A stretch of DNA of 64,000 bases, from NCBI RefSeq assembly GCF_033283405.1, contig NZ_JAWMQR010000002.1, forward strand, positions 62,001 through 126,000. Reading direction: 5' to 3'. Of the stretch, positions 26,089 through 37,100 are shown in pieces. This DNA comes from Halioxenophilus sp033283405 (GTDB taxonomy: Bacteria > Pseudomonadota > Gammaproteobacteria > Pseudomonadales > Cellvibrionaceae). The notes under the pieces are model-generated. The model was not told where the DNA came from, ran no database searches, and saw nothing but the letters and a program-made list of their open reading frames with translations. The number at the start of each line of letters is the position of its first letter. The stretch's first letter is position 1. Position numbers and translations under genes: made by a program.

Positions 26089-27027
26089 ATGACACGACCC
26101 GCCACGACAACCTCCACCACCATGCTACCGACTATTGACTTCGCACCAGGCGCCCACAGCAACCCCGGCGCGGCGCTCGACCACAGCCTGCACCAGCTGG
26201 GCTTTGCCCAGGTGAGCAATATCGGTATTGATCAGCAACTGCTGGCCCAGGTATTTGCCACCAGCCGGGAATTTTTTCTGGGGCCACAAGCTGCCAAGGA
26301 TGGCTGTCGCTATCGCAGTGCGGCGGAGAATTTTGGCTACCAGGGGCTGTTTGATGAGAACCTCGATCCCGACGCCCCGGCCGATATCAAAGAGTCCCTC
26401 ACTCTGCGCAATATCATCCACCAGCCACCGAGCCTCGAGCGCTGGCCATCGCCCGCCTTTCGCGATCTGATGCAGGCCTTCTTCGCCGACGCCTTTGCCG
26501 CCGCGAAGCGTCTGCAGGTGGTAATTGCCGAGCAGTTGGGGGTAGCCGGCGACTACTTCACCCGCCGCCACTGTGGCGAGTGCACCAGCCTGCGCCTGCT
26601 CTACTATCCGCACGATCTCCAGCACCAGCTACAAGCCGGGCAACTGGGGGCGGGAGCACATTGCGATTACGGATTTATTACCCTGTTGTTTCAGGATGAG
26701 ATAGGCGGGTTACAGGTACAAAACCGGCAGGGGGCGTGGCTCAATATTCCACCCCAGGCGGGCAGTGTGGTGATCAACAGCGGCGACCTGCTGGAGCGTT
26801 GGAGCAACGGCCGCTACCGCTCCACGCCGCACCGGGTGGAGGCCAAGCTGGGCCAGCAAGCGCGGCAGTCGATTGCCCTGTTTGTCGACCCGGACAGCAG
26901 CACCCTGGTGGCGCCACTGCCCACCTGCACCGGGCCAGATAACCCCGCCCGCTACCCGCCCATCACGGCGGCGGAGCACCTGCACAACAAGTTATCGGCC
27001 ACCCACAAACAGCGCTTCGAGGCTTGA
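26089..27027 (+). CDS. isopenicillin N synthase-family Fe(II)/2OG-type oxygenase (first copy)
   Basis: A 312-residue non-haem iron oxygenase. The iron ligands are His191 and Asp193 (AHCDYG) and His248 (STPHRV), with Arg259-x-Ser for the 2-oxoglutarate carboxylate. The N-terminal DIOX_N-like domain begins at LPTIDF. Members of this family hydroxylate or desaturate many small molecules, so the substrate cannot be predicted. It follows the amrB-amrA pair in the same direction with 43 bases between, but need not be functionally linked. Translation may begin at the ATG 11 codons further in. A second paralogue of this family lies at 55.6 kb. Confidence 0.85.
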   Translation: MTRPATTTSTTMLPTIDFAPGAHSNPGAALDHSLHQLGFAQVSNIGIDQQLLAQVFATSREFFLGPQAAKDGCRYRSAAENFGYQGLFDENLDPDAPADIKESLTLRNIIHQPPSLERWPSPAFRDLMQAFFADAFAAAKRLQVVIAEQLGVAGDYFTRRHCGECTSLRLLYYPHDLQHQLQAGQLGAGAHCDYGFITLLFQDEIGGLQVQNRQGAWLNIPPQAGSVVINSGDLLERWSNGRYRSTPHRVEAKLGQQARQSIALFVDPDSSTLVAPLPTCTGPDNPARYPPITAAEHLHNKLSATHKQRFEA

Positions 27028-27039
27028 TGATCAGGCGCG

Positions 27040-27708
27040 CTAGGCTCTGGCCGGGGCCAGGCGGCTGTAGAGCCGGTAGCCGGCCGCCAGCAGCAGGCAG
27101 ATAGCCCCCGGTACACCCAGGGCAGCGAAATGCCACTGGCCATACAGCAATGCACCCACCACGCCACCGGTTATAAAGCCCAGAATAATCAGAATGAAGA
27201 GCACCGCTTTGCGCCGGTCAAAATTGCCGCCGCGCAGGAAGGAGCCGAGCATAATGCCCAGGTCGGTAAAAATACCGGTGAGATGGGTAGTTCGGAGAAT
27301 GGCGCCACTGTAGCTGGTGGCCAGGGCATTCTGCAGGCCACAGGCCATGGAGGCGAGGTAGTGGCCAAAAAAGAGCTGGTTATTGAGTGCCGGAATGGCC
27401 AGGAAAAGCAACGCAGCCTCCAGTACCAGCAGGGTGTCGTAGTGGCGACCCAGCTTCAGGCGGCTACCGGTCAATAGAAAACCGGAGACTGCCGCCCCCA
27501 CCAAAAACGCCAATAACACCCCCAGCAGATGCAGCACTTCGCCCAACTGACCATGGGTAATGCCGGTACCAACCAGAGTGGCGGTGCCAGAGAGGTGGGA
27601 AACGGATTGGTGCTCAAAGCCCAGCAGACCGATGGCATTAACACTACCGGCCACCAGGGCCAGCACAAAAGCCCCGTATTCCACCCATTTTGGTAAACGC
27701 TTAATCAA
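27040..27708 (-). CDS. YoaK-family (DUF1275) membrane protein
   Basis: A 222-residue inner-membrane protein with about six hydrophobic segments, matching the YoaK/DUF1275 family in length and in features such as GSVNAIGLLGFEHQSVSHLSG and MACGLQNALATSYSGAILRTTHLTG. The family has no established function. It converges on the oxygenase gene with only 12 bases between stops. Confidence 0.85.
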   Translation of the reverse strand: MIKRLPKWVEYGAFVLALVAGSVNAIGLLGFEHQSVSHLSGTATLVGTGITHGQLGEVLHLLGVLLAFLVGAAVSGFLLTGSRLKLGRHYDTLLVLEAALLFLAIPALNNQLFFGHYLASMACGLQNALATSYSGAILRTTHLTGIFTDLGIMLGSFLRGGNFDRRKAVLFILIILGFITGGVVGALLYGQWHFAALGVPGAICLLLAAGYRLYSRLAPARA

Positions 27709-27772
27709 GATGCTTCGATTCGATAATTGAGGAGAGAGAGGAGCATGGGGCGAGAGACCTTAGTACCACAGA

Positions 27773-28039
27773 CTACAGGGTGGCCAGCTGTTGGAAACCG
27801 GGGGCGACCTCAGCCGCCCACTCACTCACGGTAACGTCAGCCACCAGCGCCGCCGAGGGACCCTGCCAGCAGTCGCTGATCATCGCCTCAAGAGGCTCAG
27901 AGGGGCCGGCCAATACCGCTTCCACCGAGCCATCGCGACGATTGCGCACCCAGCCGGAGAGGCCACGGGCAGAGGCGGCGGTTGCAGTCCACTTTCGGTA
28001 GTAGACCCCCTGTACTGTGCCGGTGATGATCAGATGCAC
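27773..28039 (-). CDS. acylphosphatase
   Basis: A small (88-residue) enzyme that hydrolyses acyl phosphates. The catalytic Arg lies in GTVQGVYYRKWT and the Asn in GWVRNRRDGSVEA, both in place. The ATG further upstream would add a hydrophilic tail that no acylphosphatase has; the GTG chosen is preceded by AAAGGAG, and another GTG lies three codons earlier. The gene follows nhaD at 80 bases on the same strand. Confidence 0.88.
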   Translation of the reverse strand: MHLIITGTVQGVYYRKWTATAASARGLSGWVRNRRDGSVEAVLAGPSEPLEAMISDCWQGPSAALVADVTVSEWAAEVAPGFQQLATL

Positions 28040-28120
28040 CGCTGTCACTCCTTTAGCCTCCCTGTTATGCCTGTTGCTCTGTTGCCGATCGCCCTGCTGC
28101 CATTGCTCTTCGGCCAACGA

Positions 28121-29377
28121 TCAGGTTCCCGTTACTATACCCGCCAGCAGCAAGGTTAACGCATAGCCCACGGAGTAAGAAAGAGCCAGGGCCGGCAGAA
28201 AGCGGATATAACGGCCAAAGGTCATCCCCTCCAACTTGCTCATTACGATAATCCCGGCGGCGGACCCGATGATCAGCAGCGAGCCGCCCACCCCCACGGC
28301 GTAGGTCAAACCCAGCCAGTTGCGCTCATCCAAGGCCGGGTTGGCCTTTAGCAGAGCCGCGGTCAAAGGCACGTTGTCGAGTATCGAGGAGACCACACCG
28401 GCAACAAAGTTGGCGTACTCCGGCGCCAGCAGCATATACCAGTGGGCCAGTTGGGTCAGCACATCGATCTGCTGCAACATACCGACAATCAACAGAATAC
28501 CGAGGAAGAAGAGCAGCGTGTCGTACTCAATCTGGCGGATATACTCCAGTACCTGAGTCTGCTCGCTATCGGTGACACTCATACGGCCAACCAGGAACAT
28601 CAGCGACAGGCCGGTGAGGAAGGTGAGTACCGGCGGGATCCCAAACAGCACATTGAAGATCATGGTGCAGACAATAGTAGCGAAGAAAATGGCGGTAATG
28701 GCCACATCCACCCGGGTAAAGGTGAGCTCAACCGGGGTAGTGCTCACCCGGCCCTTACTGCCCCAGGTAAATATGATGGCCAGCAGCACCACACTCACCA
28801 AGGAGGGCACCAGCAGGGTGACCAGCTCCACCATGGTGACATGGCCGGCCAGGAAGATCATCAGCGTGGTTACATCGCCGGTGATCAGCGCCACACCACC
28901 AGAGTTAACTGAGAACACCACCAAAGCCGCCATTTTGAACTTTACCTCCCGCTCAACGCTGAAGGCCTGCACCAGCCCCAGGCTCACCAGGGTGGCGGTG
29001 ACGTTGTCGCAGATGGCGGAGAGCACCAGAGAGAAGATCGCCACCATCAACAGCAGCGCCTTGACCGGCAACTCCGAGGGGAAAATCTTCTGCACCACCG
29101 ACTGAATCATGCCCTTGGCATTGAGGTAGGCCACGAAGGTCATGGTCGACATTAAAAAGAGCCAAAGGCTGGCAATCTCGAGCAGGTTCTCGTTAAGGGC
29201 GTGCAACACCTCCTGCTGCTGCTCGGCACCGGGCGCGGCAATAAACAGAATTATCCAGGCGAGACAGCCAATGAACAGGGTGGTTTTCGCCTTGTTGACG
29301 TGGATCACCTCTTCAAAAATGATCGACAACAGAGCCAACAGGGCGAGCAGGATAAGGGCGACGCTTAAAAGGTTCAT
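28121..29377 (-). CDS. nhaD: Na+/H+ antiporter NhaD
   Basis: NhaD expels Na+ or Li+ in exchange for protons at the inner membrane, an important function for a marine bacterium. The 418-residue protein has about 11-12 membrane helices and is recognisable by the helix segments SAICDNVTATLVSLGL and SSILDNVPLTAALL, which contain the polar residues of the ion site. The start was placed at the ATG before NLLSVALIL with AGGTAG upstream; a 16-codon extension is not hydrophobic. The upstream region contains mutually exclusive hairpins described separately. Confidence 0.9.
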   Translation of the reverse strand: MNLLSVALILLALLALLSIIFEEVIHVNKAKTTLFIGCLAWIILFIAAPGAEQQQEVLHALNENLLEIASLWLFLMSTMTFVAYLNAKGMIQSVVQKIFPSELPVKALLLMVAIFSLVLSAICDNVTATLVSLGLVQAFSVEREVKFKMAALVVFSVNSGGVALITGDVTTLMIFLAGHVTMVELVTLLVPSLVSVVLLAIIFTWGSKGRVSTTPVELTFTRVDVAITAIFFATIVCTMIFNVLFGIPPVLTFLTGLSLMFLVGRMSVTDSEQTQVLEYIRQIEYDTLLFFLGILLIVGMLQQIDVLTQLAHWYMLLAPEYANFVAGVVSSILDNVPLTAALLKANPALDERNWLGLTYAVGVGGSLLIIGSAAGIIVMSKLEGMTFGRYIRFLPALALSYSVGYALTLLLAGIVTGT

Positions 29378-29794
29378 GAGTACTACCTGGCAATTGCTGG
29401 CACCCAGCCAACCAGCCGAGCGCATTCCATGCCCCCCAAAGATTAGGAAGCGGATAAACGGCGAGGACCGGTCAATTGACTATTGGTATTCGGATACCAC
29501 CGGCAGAACCCCGGTGGCAGCTATTCCAGCAGAAGAGGGCCGATATTAGACACCGGCGGTCTCCGGAAGAAAGCCAACTTTACACCCGAGACACAAACGT
29601 GCCATTAACTTCAAGTCAGCTTCCAGGTCGAGGGCGCGAAGGTTAGCACAGCCCCCCTACTGCGTAAATTGGACAAAAGTCTGCCGCTACAGCGGTAAAA
29701 AACCTATCTTTGGTAGCGGCTTGCGATGAAAGAAATCGCGACTGCCCGCTGCTGGAAATCTGCCCGGCGCAGCCGATGCTAGGGGCGGGCAGCG
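29378..29794. other. 417-base gap with two overlapping hairpins upstream of nhaD
   Basis: No gene is visible. On the nhaD strand, arms CCACCGG/CCGGTGG (29497-29517) and GGTAT/ATACC (29485-29498) share two bases, so only one stem can form at a time. This could be a leader switch for nhaD or chance. Nothing recognisable as a known riboswitch class was found by eye. Confidence 0.3.
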
Positions 29795-31597
29795 CTACAT
29801 TAACGCCCGGAAGGCGCTGACCGGAAACTCGTCACAGCCCAGCGCCTGGTACTCTTGCGCACTCCAGAAATAGTTACTCAAGCCGTAGTAGAAGAGCTGG
29901 GCGTAGAGCTCACAGCGCGCTTCGGTCGAGGCAATCGCCTTATCCCCCCGCAAACGCGCTTTGATATCGGCCACGGTGAGCGCCAGATTGGCGCTGTGCA
30001 GCTGGCTGTCGAGGATCATTTTGTGGGCGTCATCATCCGTCCAGGGCTGCCACAGGGGCCAGCGGCCACCACCGCTACCGGGCTGGCCGGTGCGCGCAAA
30101 TTCAGCCCAATAGCCGCGCATGGCCCGGGAGAGATTGTCCCAGCTGGCGGCATCGTCGACCTTGGCAAACAGCGGCAGGCGGGCCACCTCCGCCCGGCCA
30201 AACAGAAACACCACATCAATGCCGTGAGCGGCGCCAAACAGAGTCGGCGCGTCCACTCCCAACTGGCGCGGCTGCTCATCCCATTCGAAACGATAGGTGT
30301 AGACTTCACCCGGCTGACTGCGGCTCAAGCGCGCGGCCGGTTCATCGACGCCGTTGGCCTGCCACAGGTTGGAGAAGTAAGCGACTGTGCGCTGGTATTC
30401 AGCTGGGGCTTTAAGCTCCGGTAAAATTCCCCAGCGGCGCCGGGTAAAGCGTTCAGAGGACCAGAGGAAGAGCTTAAATTCATCGCGGTTGCTGCCCAGA
30501 ATCACCGGCACCGCGTTGTAAGCGCCCGGCTCACCCAACACCTCCAGCAGGGGTGTTTTGGGCAGCACCACACCATCGCGCAGATTGACCGGCGTCTGAT
30601 AACCGAGGTCGCCCCGGGGCTCCACACCGCGAAAAATCTCTTTCGCGGTTTTGCCGCGCAGGTAGGCGGTAAGCTCTGCGCTACTCATCTGGTTCTGCAA
30701 CGTCTTGGCCGCGGCCCGGTCCGCCGCCAGGCCATCGATCACCAACAAACGGTTGATCAGTTCACGAAAGCTGTAGGGCAGGCCCGGCTCCGGGTCATCG
30801 CGGTAATTTTCCGCGGCCGCCAACGGCACGGTTTTGGGGTTGCCACTCTGGGCGATGGCCTTATGGAACAGACCCTTGGCGGCGGGGGAGCCCAACAGGG
30901 CGAGGACATCGGCACCGCCGGCACTCTCGCCAAAAATGGTGACGTTGTTTTTATCACCGCCAAAGGCTTCGATATTCTGTTGCACCCAGTTGAGGGCGGC
31001 GATCATATCCAGCAGGCCAAAATTACCACTGGCATCAAACGGCGTTGGCGCCGCTTCACGCAGAGCGGGGTGGCTGAACCAGCCAAATACCCCCAGGCGA
31101 TACTGCAACGCCACCACAATCACCTTCTGCTCGCCGGCCAGATTGCGCGGTACCGCAATCTGCGCGCCGCCGAGGGTGTTGGCGCCACCGTGAATCCAGA
31201 CCATCACCGGCAGTTTGCTCTCGGCCAGTTGCGCCTGGCTCAACCTGGGCGACCAAACATCCAGGTAGAGACAATCTTCGTCGCCGTAGGGAATGGGGCC
31301 GCCGCCCAGCTTAAACGGCAAAATCTGCGAACACATGGAGGGTTGCTTGACCGCCGCCAGGGTGCCACGCCAGGGCAACGGCGGCTGCGGCGCCCGCCAG
31401 CGCAGATCGCCCAAGGGCGGTTCTGCAAACGGAATACCCATCCAACCGTAGGTATCGCTGACATCGGCAAAGCCAATCACCTCACCGGTGGCCAGCTGCC
31501 GGCGTGACTCGTCGACGGTAGCGGGAGTACGTGGGTAGAAGTAGATAACCGCGGCGATAATCGCCACGAGCAGGATAATGGTCTTTTTTCTTTTCAT
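29795..31597 (-). CDS. type B carboxylesterase
   Basis: A 600-residue enzyme of the carboxylesterase type B family, with an N-terminal membrane anchor or signal segment (KKTIILLVAIIAAVIYF). The nucleophile elbow is GESAGGADV, the oxyanion loop VWIHGGANTLGG and the DEDCLYLDVW motif is intact. A disulfide-compatible pattern of cysteines is present. It probably acts on the periplasmic side and hydrolyses esters of unknown nature. The downstream neighbour on this strand is the NhaD gene, after 417 bases; the upstream neighbour is an AraC regulator gene. Confidence 0.88.
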   Translation of the reverse strand: MKRKKTIILLVAIIAAVIYFYPRTPATVDESRRQLATGEVIGFADVSDTYGWMGIPFAEPPLGDLRWRAPQPPLPWRGTLAAVKQPSMCSQILPFKLGGGPIPYGDEDCLYLDVWSPRLSQAQLAESKLPVMVWIHGGANTLGGAQIAVPRNLAGEQKVIVVALQYRLGVFGWFSHPALREAAPTPFDASGNFGLLDMIAALNWVQQNIEAFGGDKNNVTIFGESAGGADVLALLGSPAAKGLFHKAIAQSGNPKTVPLAAAENYRDDPEPGLPYSFRELINRLLVIDGLAADRAAAKTLQNQMSSAELTAYLRGKTAKEIFRGVEPRGDLGYQTPVNLRDGVVLPKTPLLEVLGEPGAYNAVPVILGSNRDEFKLFLWSSERFTRRRWGILPELKAPAEYQRTVAYFSNLWQANGVDEPAARLSRSQPGEVYTYRFEWDEQPRQLGVDAPTLFGAAHGIDVVFLFGRAEVARLPLFAKVDDAASWDNLSRAMRGYWAEFARTGQPGSGGGRWPLWQPWTDDDAHKMILDSQLHSANLALTVADIKARLRGDKAIASTEARCELYAQLFYYGLSNYFWSAQEYQALGCDEFPVSAFRALM

Positions 31598-31779
31598 TGT
31601 TATTGAGTCGCTTGGTCTTTTAGTTGTTGTTATTGGTGCCGCGGGAAACCTGCCGCCAGGCGCCAGACAGTTGGCCGCGGAAAAGCCGGTGGTAACTATT
31701 TCAAAATTTGGCGGCTGGAACAGCCATTGGCGGGGAATCAGGGCCAGATCTCAATGAAAATGGCCAGAATCAAAAGACG

Positions 31780-32685
31780 TTAAAACCCTAGCCCCCTTGG
31801 GGGGCCGACAATCACCTGCCGAAAGCGCGAGGGCGGCATACCCACCTGCCGGCGAAACGCCTGGGCAAAGTTGGCCGGCTGGCGATAACCCAGGCGTGTC
31901 GACACCTCGGTAATTGCCACCCCCTCCTTCAAAAAGCGCTTGGCAGCCTCAAAGCGCTGCTTCTCCACATAGTGGCCGAGCGAAAAGCCCCGGCTCACCT
32001 GAAACCCGCGCGACAACTGCCGCACCGAGATTTTGCACAACCCGGCCAGCTCGTGCAGGCTGGGGGACGGGCCCAAGGCCTGAATGCGCTCGTCGATCAA
32101 CCTCAGGCGCCAGCTGGCCAGGCCGCCTTGCAGGGGCGTCAGCGCGGCGTTGTTGAACAGCCGGCCCAGCTCTATCGTCAGCTCCTGCAGGCCCAGTTCG
32201 ATCAGGGCGGCGCTGGCGTGGCGCGGGTACATCATTTCACGCACCAGGCGCAGCATCAGGGTTTGCAGGCTGCGGTCGGCCAGATCCAGGCAGTTGGCGA
32301 ACATCCCCTCCTGCCATTGCAGTGGTGCCTCGGCCCACTGATCCACCAGGGCCGTCGGCAGCTGCGCGACCAGCGAGTCATAGGGGTGAGCATCGCTCAC
32401 CGGCTCGCTGACGGCCAGTTGCAGCGGTTGCTGGGGCGGCTGCAGAAAGAGGTCGCCCACCTGATCCCAGCGGTAGTCCGGCCAAAGCCCGGAGAAACGG
32501 CCCTTGAGGCCGTTGGCGCGGGCGGTGATTTTGATATCGAGACGGTAGTGATCGGTGGCGGGGAGGAGTATCTCCGTGGTCGCTGCCGCGACACGCAGCA
32601 ACATTACGGTGCCGTGGCCGGTGGCCAACTGCTCAGTAGCCAGCAGGTCGGCCGACTCAGCGCCGGCCATCGCGCGACTCGCCAC
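31780..32685 (-). CDS. AraC-family transcriptional regulator
   Basis: A 301-residue regulator whose C-terminal ~100 residues form the double helix-turn-helix of AraC/XylS proteins (SLHELAGLCKISVRQLSRGF and AITEVSTRLGYRQPANFAQAFRRQVG). The N-terminal ~200 residues do not match a recognisable sugar-binding cupin and presumably sense another ligand. It starts 6 bases after the smrA stop on the same strand and lies 183 bases before the carboxylesterase gene, a likely target. Confidence 0.9.
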   Translation of the reverse strand: MASRAMAGAESADLLATEQLATGHGTVMLLRVAAATTEILLPATDHYRLDIKITARANGLKGRFSGLWPDYRWDQVGDLFLQPPQQPLQLAVSEPVSDAHPYDSLVAQLPTALVDQWAEAPLQWQEGMFANCLDLADRSLQTLMLRLVREMMYPRHASAALIELGLQELTIELGRLFNNAALTPLQGGLASWRLRLIDERIQALGPSPSLHELAGLCKISVRQLSRGFQVSRGFSLGHYVEKQRFEAAKRFLKEGVAITEVSTRLGYRQPANFAQAFRRQVGMPPSRFRQVIVGPPRGLGF

Positions 32686-32691
32686 CGCTGG

Positions 32692-33282
32692 TTATCCGCG
32701 ACGCTTCTGGTGGCGCTCCAGGTCATCCTGACGCTTGCGGTCTGACTTTTTCAGCATCACGTAGGTGGCACCGGTGCCACCGTGGTGTTTTTGGGCGCTG
32801 TGGAACGCCTGCACCTCCGGTAGCTGTGGCAGCCAATGGGCCAGGCAGCTTTTGAGGATGGGCGGCTGCTCCCGGCCCTCGCCTTTGCCGTGGCTGATCA
32901 GTGCGCAGCGCACCTCCTGAGCCAGGCAGTCCTGCACAAACTGGTAAAGCGCACGGCGCGCCATCTCCACCGTGTGCCGGTGCAGATCCAGGCGGGCATC
33001 AAGGCTGTACTTACCCAGGCGCAGGTTGCGGTAGACGCCGTTTTGAATGCCGGGGCGCTTAAACTCGAGGATATCGAACGGCGACAGCATTTCGATGTGC
33101 TCTTCACCACCGGTGAGGCCGCTGCGTTCGACGATAGCTTCCGCCATCGCCGCTTCCCGGCGGGCAGATTGGTTGAGACGATCTTTACTCTGTTTCAGCT
33201 CGATGCGATCGGGGCGGGAGATCGGTTTGACATCGGCCATCGCCTGACGGAAAAAATCATGGTCAGTGTGTTTCGTTGACAT
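32692..33282 (-). CDS. smrA: Smr-domain DNA endonuclease (SmrA/YdaL-like)
   Basis: A 196-residue protein with a C-terminal Smr domain, the nicking-nuclease module found at the end of MutS2. LDLHRHTVEMAR, ALISHGKGEGR and the end GGTGATYVMLKK carry the conserved LDxHG-like, H-G-K-G and G-G-x-G-A features, although the first motif reads LDLHRHT rather than LDLHGxx. The N-terminal ~90 residues are charged and not conserved. The ATG chosen follows AGGAGGAG; the frame extends 32 codons further without similarity. It precedes the AraC gene closely. Confidence 0.82.
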   Translation of the reverse strand: MSTKHTDHDFFRQAMADVKPISRPDRIELKQSKDRLNQSARREAAMAEAIVERSGLTGGEEHIEMLSPFDILEFKRPGIQNGVYRNLRLGKYSLDARLDLHRHTVEMARRALYQFVQDCLAQEVRCALISHGKGEGREQPPILKSCLAHWLPQLPEVQAFHSAQKHHGGTGATYVMLKKSDRKRQDDLERHQKRRG

Positions 33283-33400
33283 GTCTCCTCCTGGATACAA
33301 CCGGTAACTCGCCAAAGGTTCCGAGTTTAGTGGTTTTTGGCCGAAGGAGGCAATGCCACCGGCGGTAACCGGTGGCATTGCGGAGGCGAGGCAGGAACGG

Positions 33401-35341
<1,941 letters not shown>

Positions 35342-35569
35342 CGGTGAGTAGCCTCCATCTGATTGTTATTGGTGTGTTGTTGGTTAAACCGGGGCTACCC
35401 TCTGTGACTAATAATTAGCGGGATAGGCCCTACGCAACACGCATTTATGATGTTCTGGACGGCATGTTATGCCAGGTCTTAGCGCGAAAAAATTAGACTA
35501 TAGTCTTTGCGGGGCGGTGAACACCAGCCCCAAGGTATCGGATCTTCGGCTACGCCCGGGTGAGAGGGG

Positions 35570-35950
35570 TCAGGCGACCTGCATGGGAATGGTGTTGGTG
35601 CTGCGCTCGACACTGTTGTCCGCGTTGAGATAAACCAGCTTGGGTTTGAATTGATCCGCTTCCGCTTCTGACAACTGGCCAAAGGCGGCGATGATCACCC
35701 GGTCACCGACCTGCACTTTGCGTGCCGCAGCGCCATTCATGGAGATGGTGCCGGAACCGGGCTCGGCCAGAATGACATAGGTGGTAAACCGCTCGCCATT
35801 GCTGACGTTATAGATATCGATCTGCTCAAACTCCCGCAGACCGGCCAGTTCCACCAGATTCGCATCAATGGCACAGGAGCCGTCATACCACAGTTCCGCC
35901 TGGGTGACACAGGCCATATGTAGTTTGCCTTTCAACAAGGTGATCTGCAT
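35570..35950 (-). CDS. panD: aspartate 1-decarboxylase PanD
   Basis: PanD makes beta-alanine for pantothenate and coenzyme A. It is made as a zymogen of 126 residues that self-cleaves between Gly24 and Ser25 (YDGSCAID) to create the pyruvoyl group. The rest of the fold, including NGERFTTYVI and the Arg/Asn/Tyr pocket residues, is intact. It follows panC by about 40 bases on the same strand, an operon. No other PLP enzyme is needed for this step. Confidence 0.97.
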   Translation of the reverse strand: MQITLLKGKLHMACVTQAELWYDGSCAIDANLVELAGLREFEQIDIYNVSNGERFTTYVILAEPGSGTISMNGAAARKVQVGDRVIIAAFGQLSEAEADQFKPKLVYLNADNSVERSTNTIPMQVA

Positions 35951-35990
35951 AAGACTCTTCCTCTATTAGTTGTGGTTAGGCTAATTGGCG

Positions 35991-36875
35991 TTAGGCGCTG
36001 ACGGGGGTTCCCGGCGCCATCTCCTCACCCAAGGTAAAGGAGACGTTATCGATCAGGCGGGCGCCACTGGTGTACATGGCCCCCAGAATAGTGATCGCCT
36101 GGTCATCGTTGGCCGCCGGCTCCAGGGTTTTGCTGTTGCAGACCGAGAAGTAATCGACGCGAAAACCGGCCGCCTCAATGGCCGCCCGGGCTTCCGCCTC
36201 AATGGCGAAGTAGTCGCGCTTGCCGGCCTCGATATCGGCCTGGGCCTGGTTGAGCCGCTGGTTAAGAATATTCACCTTGGGCCGCTCTTCGGCGGTGATA
36301 AATCCATTGCGGGAGCTCATCGCCAGGCCATCGGGCTCGCGGAATATCTCCCCGGCGATAATCTCCACCGGAATACAGAGGTCCTCCACCATGCGCCGGA
36401 TAATCGCCAACTGCTGGAAATCCTTGATGCCAAACACAGCCAAATCGGGCTGTACGATATTAAACAGCTTGGAAACGACGGTGGTGACCCCCTCAAAGTG
36501 GCCGGGGCGGCTGGCGCCACAGAGCACGTCGGTCATGGTCGGCACCACCACCCGGGTCTGTTCGGCCATGCCGTTGGGGTAGATCTCTCCTTCGTCGGGG
36601 TAGAAGAGATAGTCGCAGTTAACTTCCCGCAGGCGGTTGGCGTCGGCTTCGAAGGTGCGCGGATACTTATCCCAGTCTTCGTTCAGGCCAAACTGCAGTG
36701 GGTTAACAAAGATACTCACCACCACCACGTCACACTGTTGCTGTGCCGTGCGTACCAACTCGATGTGGGCATCGTGGAGATTGCCCATAGTGGGCACAAA
36801 GCCCACCCGCTTACCCCGCTGGCGCTCGATGGCGAGCGCTCCGCGAATAGACTCAATGTGATGGAATATCTGCAT
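35991..36875 (-). CDS. panC: pantothenate synthetase PanC
   Basis: PanC joins pantoate and beta-alanine using ATP to give pantothenate. The 294-residue enzyme carries the HIGH-like motif in GFVPTMGNLHDAHIELV and the KMSKS-like region MSSRNGFI, as in the nucleotidyltransferase family. The normal partner panB (ketopantoate hydroxymethyltransferase) is not present on either side, only panD downstream and dnaB 225 bases upstream. panB must be elsewhere. Confidence 0.97.
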   Translation of the reverse strand: MQIFHHIESIRGALAIERQRGKRVGFVPTMGNLHDAHIELVRTAQQQCDVVVVSIFVNPLQFGLNEDWDKYPRTFEADANRLREVNCDYLFYPDEGEIYPNGMAEQTRVVVPTMTDVLCGASRPGHFEGVTTVVSKLFNIVQPDLAVFGIKDFQQLAIIRRMVEDLCIPVEIIAGEIFREPDGLAMSSRNGFITAEERPKVNILNQRLNQAQADIEAGKRDYFAIEAEARAAIEAAGFRVDYFSVCNSKTLEPAANDDQAITILGAMYTSGARLIDNVSFTLGEEMAPGTPVSA

Positions 36876-37100
36876 AAAGCCTTACCTGCTTGGTTAACCC
36901 GAGGCGACTCGGCGGCCCAACACTGCCCAACGGCAATCGGACCCCGAAAATTAGGGGCGCGATGATACACAGATAAACCGGGGATGTATATCAACAGAAC
37001 TGTTGAAAAGATGTATAGATGATTGACAAAAATGGCGGAAAAAGACCGGATAAATCGCCAAATTGGAGGGTATTGAACTCGGCCGCCGAGGGTGCCTGGT

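Noticed and set aside
35495..35506. AGACTATAGTCT palindrome followed by a T-run as terminator of panD
   Set aside because: The stem is only about four usable base pairs once a loop is allowed. It is too weak to claim.
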